This document shows, in pieces, positions 22,158-22,462 of a stretch of 22,462 bases of DNA. Source of the stretch: DYGX01 sp035325905. Lineage in GTDB: Bacteria; Chloroflexota; Anaerolineae; Aggregatilineales; Aggregatilineaceae. A program made the position numbers and the translations under genes. The stretch lies in NCBI GenBank assembly GCA_035325905.1, contig DAOKYY010000059.1, positions 1 to 22,462 on the forward strand, given 5' to 3'. The notes under the pieces are model-generated. The model did not search any database, was not told where the DNA came from, and saw only the letters and a program-made list of their open reading frames with translations. Every line of letters starts with the position of its first letter. The stretch's first letter is position 1.

Positions 22158-22462
22158 CAGGCAGCGCCCTTTCTTGTGCCGATCAGCGCGCTCTCGAACG
22201 CGCTATACTTCAACGCTATACTTCAAGCACACAATAGCCCAGCCCAGAGGCCGCTCTAGGCCGGGCCGCGCCAGGACAGGTAGCAGGCAAGCGAAAACCG
22301 GCAGCGCGTCGCGCCGGGCGATGAGCAGGTATTGGCTGGCGAGGAGGTCTCACGCGTAACGGTCATCGTAAGTCTCTTCCACAAGCGCGACTTGCGGCGA
22401 TAAGAAGCTATGTGAACTATCGGAAGCAGCTGGCCTATCAGTCTGGCGCCAGTTTACCTCAC
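22158..22462. other. Non-coding leader region upstream of nagZ
   Basis: I find no gene I can support in these 305 bp. The part near nagZ holds the tandem 13-bp repeats and an AGCGCG-N8-CGCGCT inverted repeat (22185-22204). A 36-codon minus-strand frame (22256-22366) has a fair ribosome binding site, and another minus-strand frame is open from the right edge to a stop at 22350; neither has recognisable protein character. The last 11 bases are the reverse complement of positions 61-71, which suggests that a second copy of the left-edge repeat begins at the boundary. The promoter of the nagZ cluster should lie here, but no strong -35/-10 pair is visible. Confidence 0.5.
22201..22226 (-). repeat. 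Two perfect tandem 13-bp repeats upstream of nagZ
   Basis: CGCTATACTTCAA occurs at 22201-22213 and again, without gap, at 22214-22226. On the nagZ strand each unit reads TTGAAGTATAGCG, combining a -35-like TTGAAG and a -10-like TATAGC, but the spacing within and between units (0 and 13 bp) is wrong for a standard promoter. They lie 44-69 bp upstream of the nagZ start codon. Direct repeats there are reasonable activator or repressor sites. A link to the GntR regulator is speculative. Confidence 0.6.

Noticed and set aside
22256..22366. 36-codon minus-strand ORF with a fair ribosome binding site upstream of nagZ
   Set aside because: Composition is rich in Ser, Thr, Cys and Arg without any recognisable feature; no supporting context. 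It could be a leader peptide, but nothing in the sequence demonstrates that.
22350..22462. Possible 3' end of a minus-strand gene entering from the right edge
   Set aside because: The frame is open for only 37 codons and runs through what looks like an intergenic repeat tail; no family is recognisable.

Overview
The window is high-GC bacterial DNA, densely coding, with no tRNA, rRNA, CRISPR array or insertion sequence that I could see. Gene style (fused XDH-family Mo hydroxylase, cluster C ABC importer with two ATPases, UTRA-type GntR regulator, Bacillus-like muropeptide enzymes beside Gram-negative-like AnmK) and the REP-like hairpin at the left edge suggest a Chloroflexota (Anaerolineae-like) genome. 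That placement is an inference from gene content, not a demonstrated assignment.

Layout. Plus strand, left: an FAD subunit (147-1061) and a fused 2Fe-2S plus molybdopterin subunit (1075-3885) of a xanthine-dehydrogenase-family enzyme. After a structured 146-bp spacer with a likely promoter come an L-Ala-D/L-Glu-type dipeptide epimerase (4032-5087) and a diaminopimelate decarboxylase (5074-6333), which overlap. Minus strand, 22157 down to 6356: fourteen co-directional genes in the order nagZ, oligopeptide-type binding protein, two permeases, two ATPases, a small membrane protein, an NlpC/P60 peptidase, a GntR/UTRA regulator, namZ (GH171/DUF1343), an AmiE-like beta-lactamase-fold amidase, anmK, a MurK-like sugar kinase and murQ. 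Most gaps are under 60 bp or are overlaps, so this reads as one operon or a few overlapping transcripts. It converges on the lysA-like gene with a 22-bp gap.

Working model. The minus-strand genes plus the two convergent plus-strand genes form a nearly complete muropeptide import and salvage system. The ABC importer would bring in peptidoglycan fragments. NagZ, NamZ and the AmiE-like amidase would strip GlcNAc, MurNAc and the peptide. AnmK and the BadF-type kinase would give MurNAc-6-P, and MurQ would convert it to GlcNAc-6-P plus lactate. The NlpC/P60 enzyme would cut the stem peptide at D-Glu-diamino acid, the epimerase would turn L-Ala-D-Glu into L-Ala-L-Glu, and the decarboxylase would turn meso-DAP into lysine. 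None of the hydrolases shows a signal peptide, whereas the Bacillus subtilis NamZ, NagZ and AmiE counterparts are exported. The pathway therefore appears to run in the cytoplasm behind a dedicated importer. NagA, NagB, an LD-carboxypeptidase and lytic transglycosylases are not in the window.

Non-coding signals: helically phased CAGC/GCTG motifs before the epimerase; a 13-bp perfect hairpin between the binding-protein and permease genes; a terminator- or attenuator-like hairpin upstream of the binding protein; tandem 13-bp repeats upstream of nagZ; and a 9-bp inverted repeat joining the gntR stop codon to the namZ start codon.
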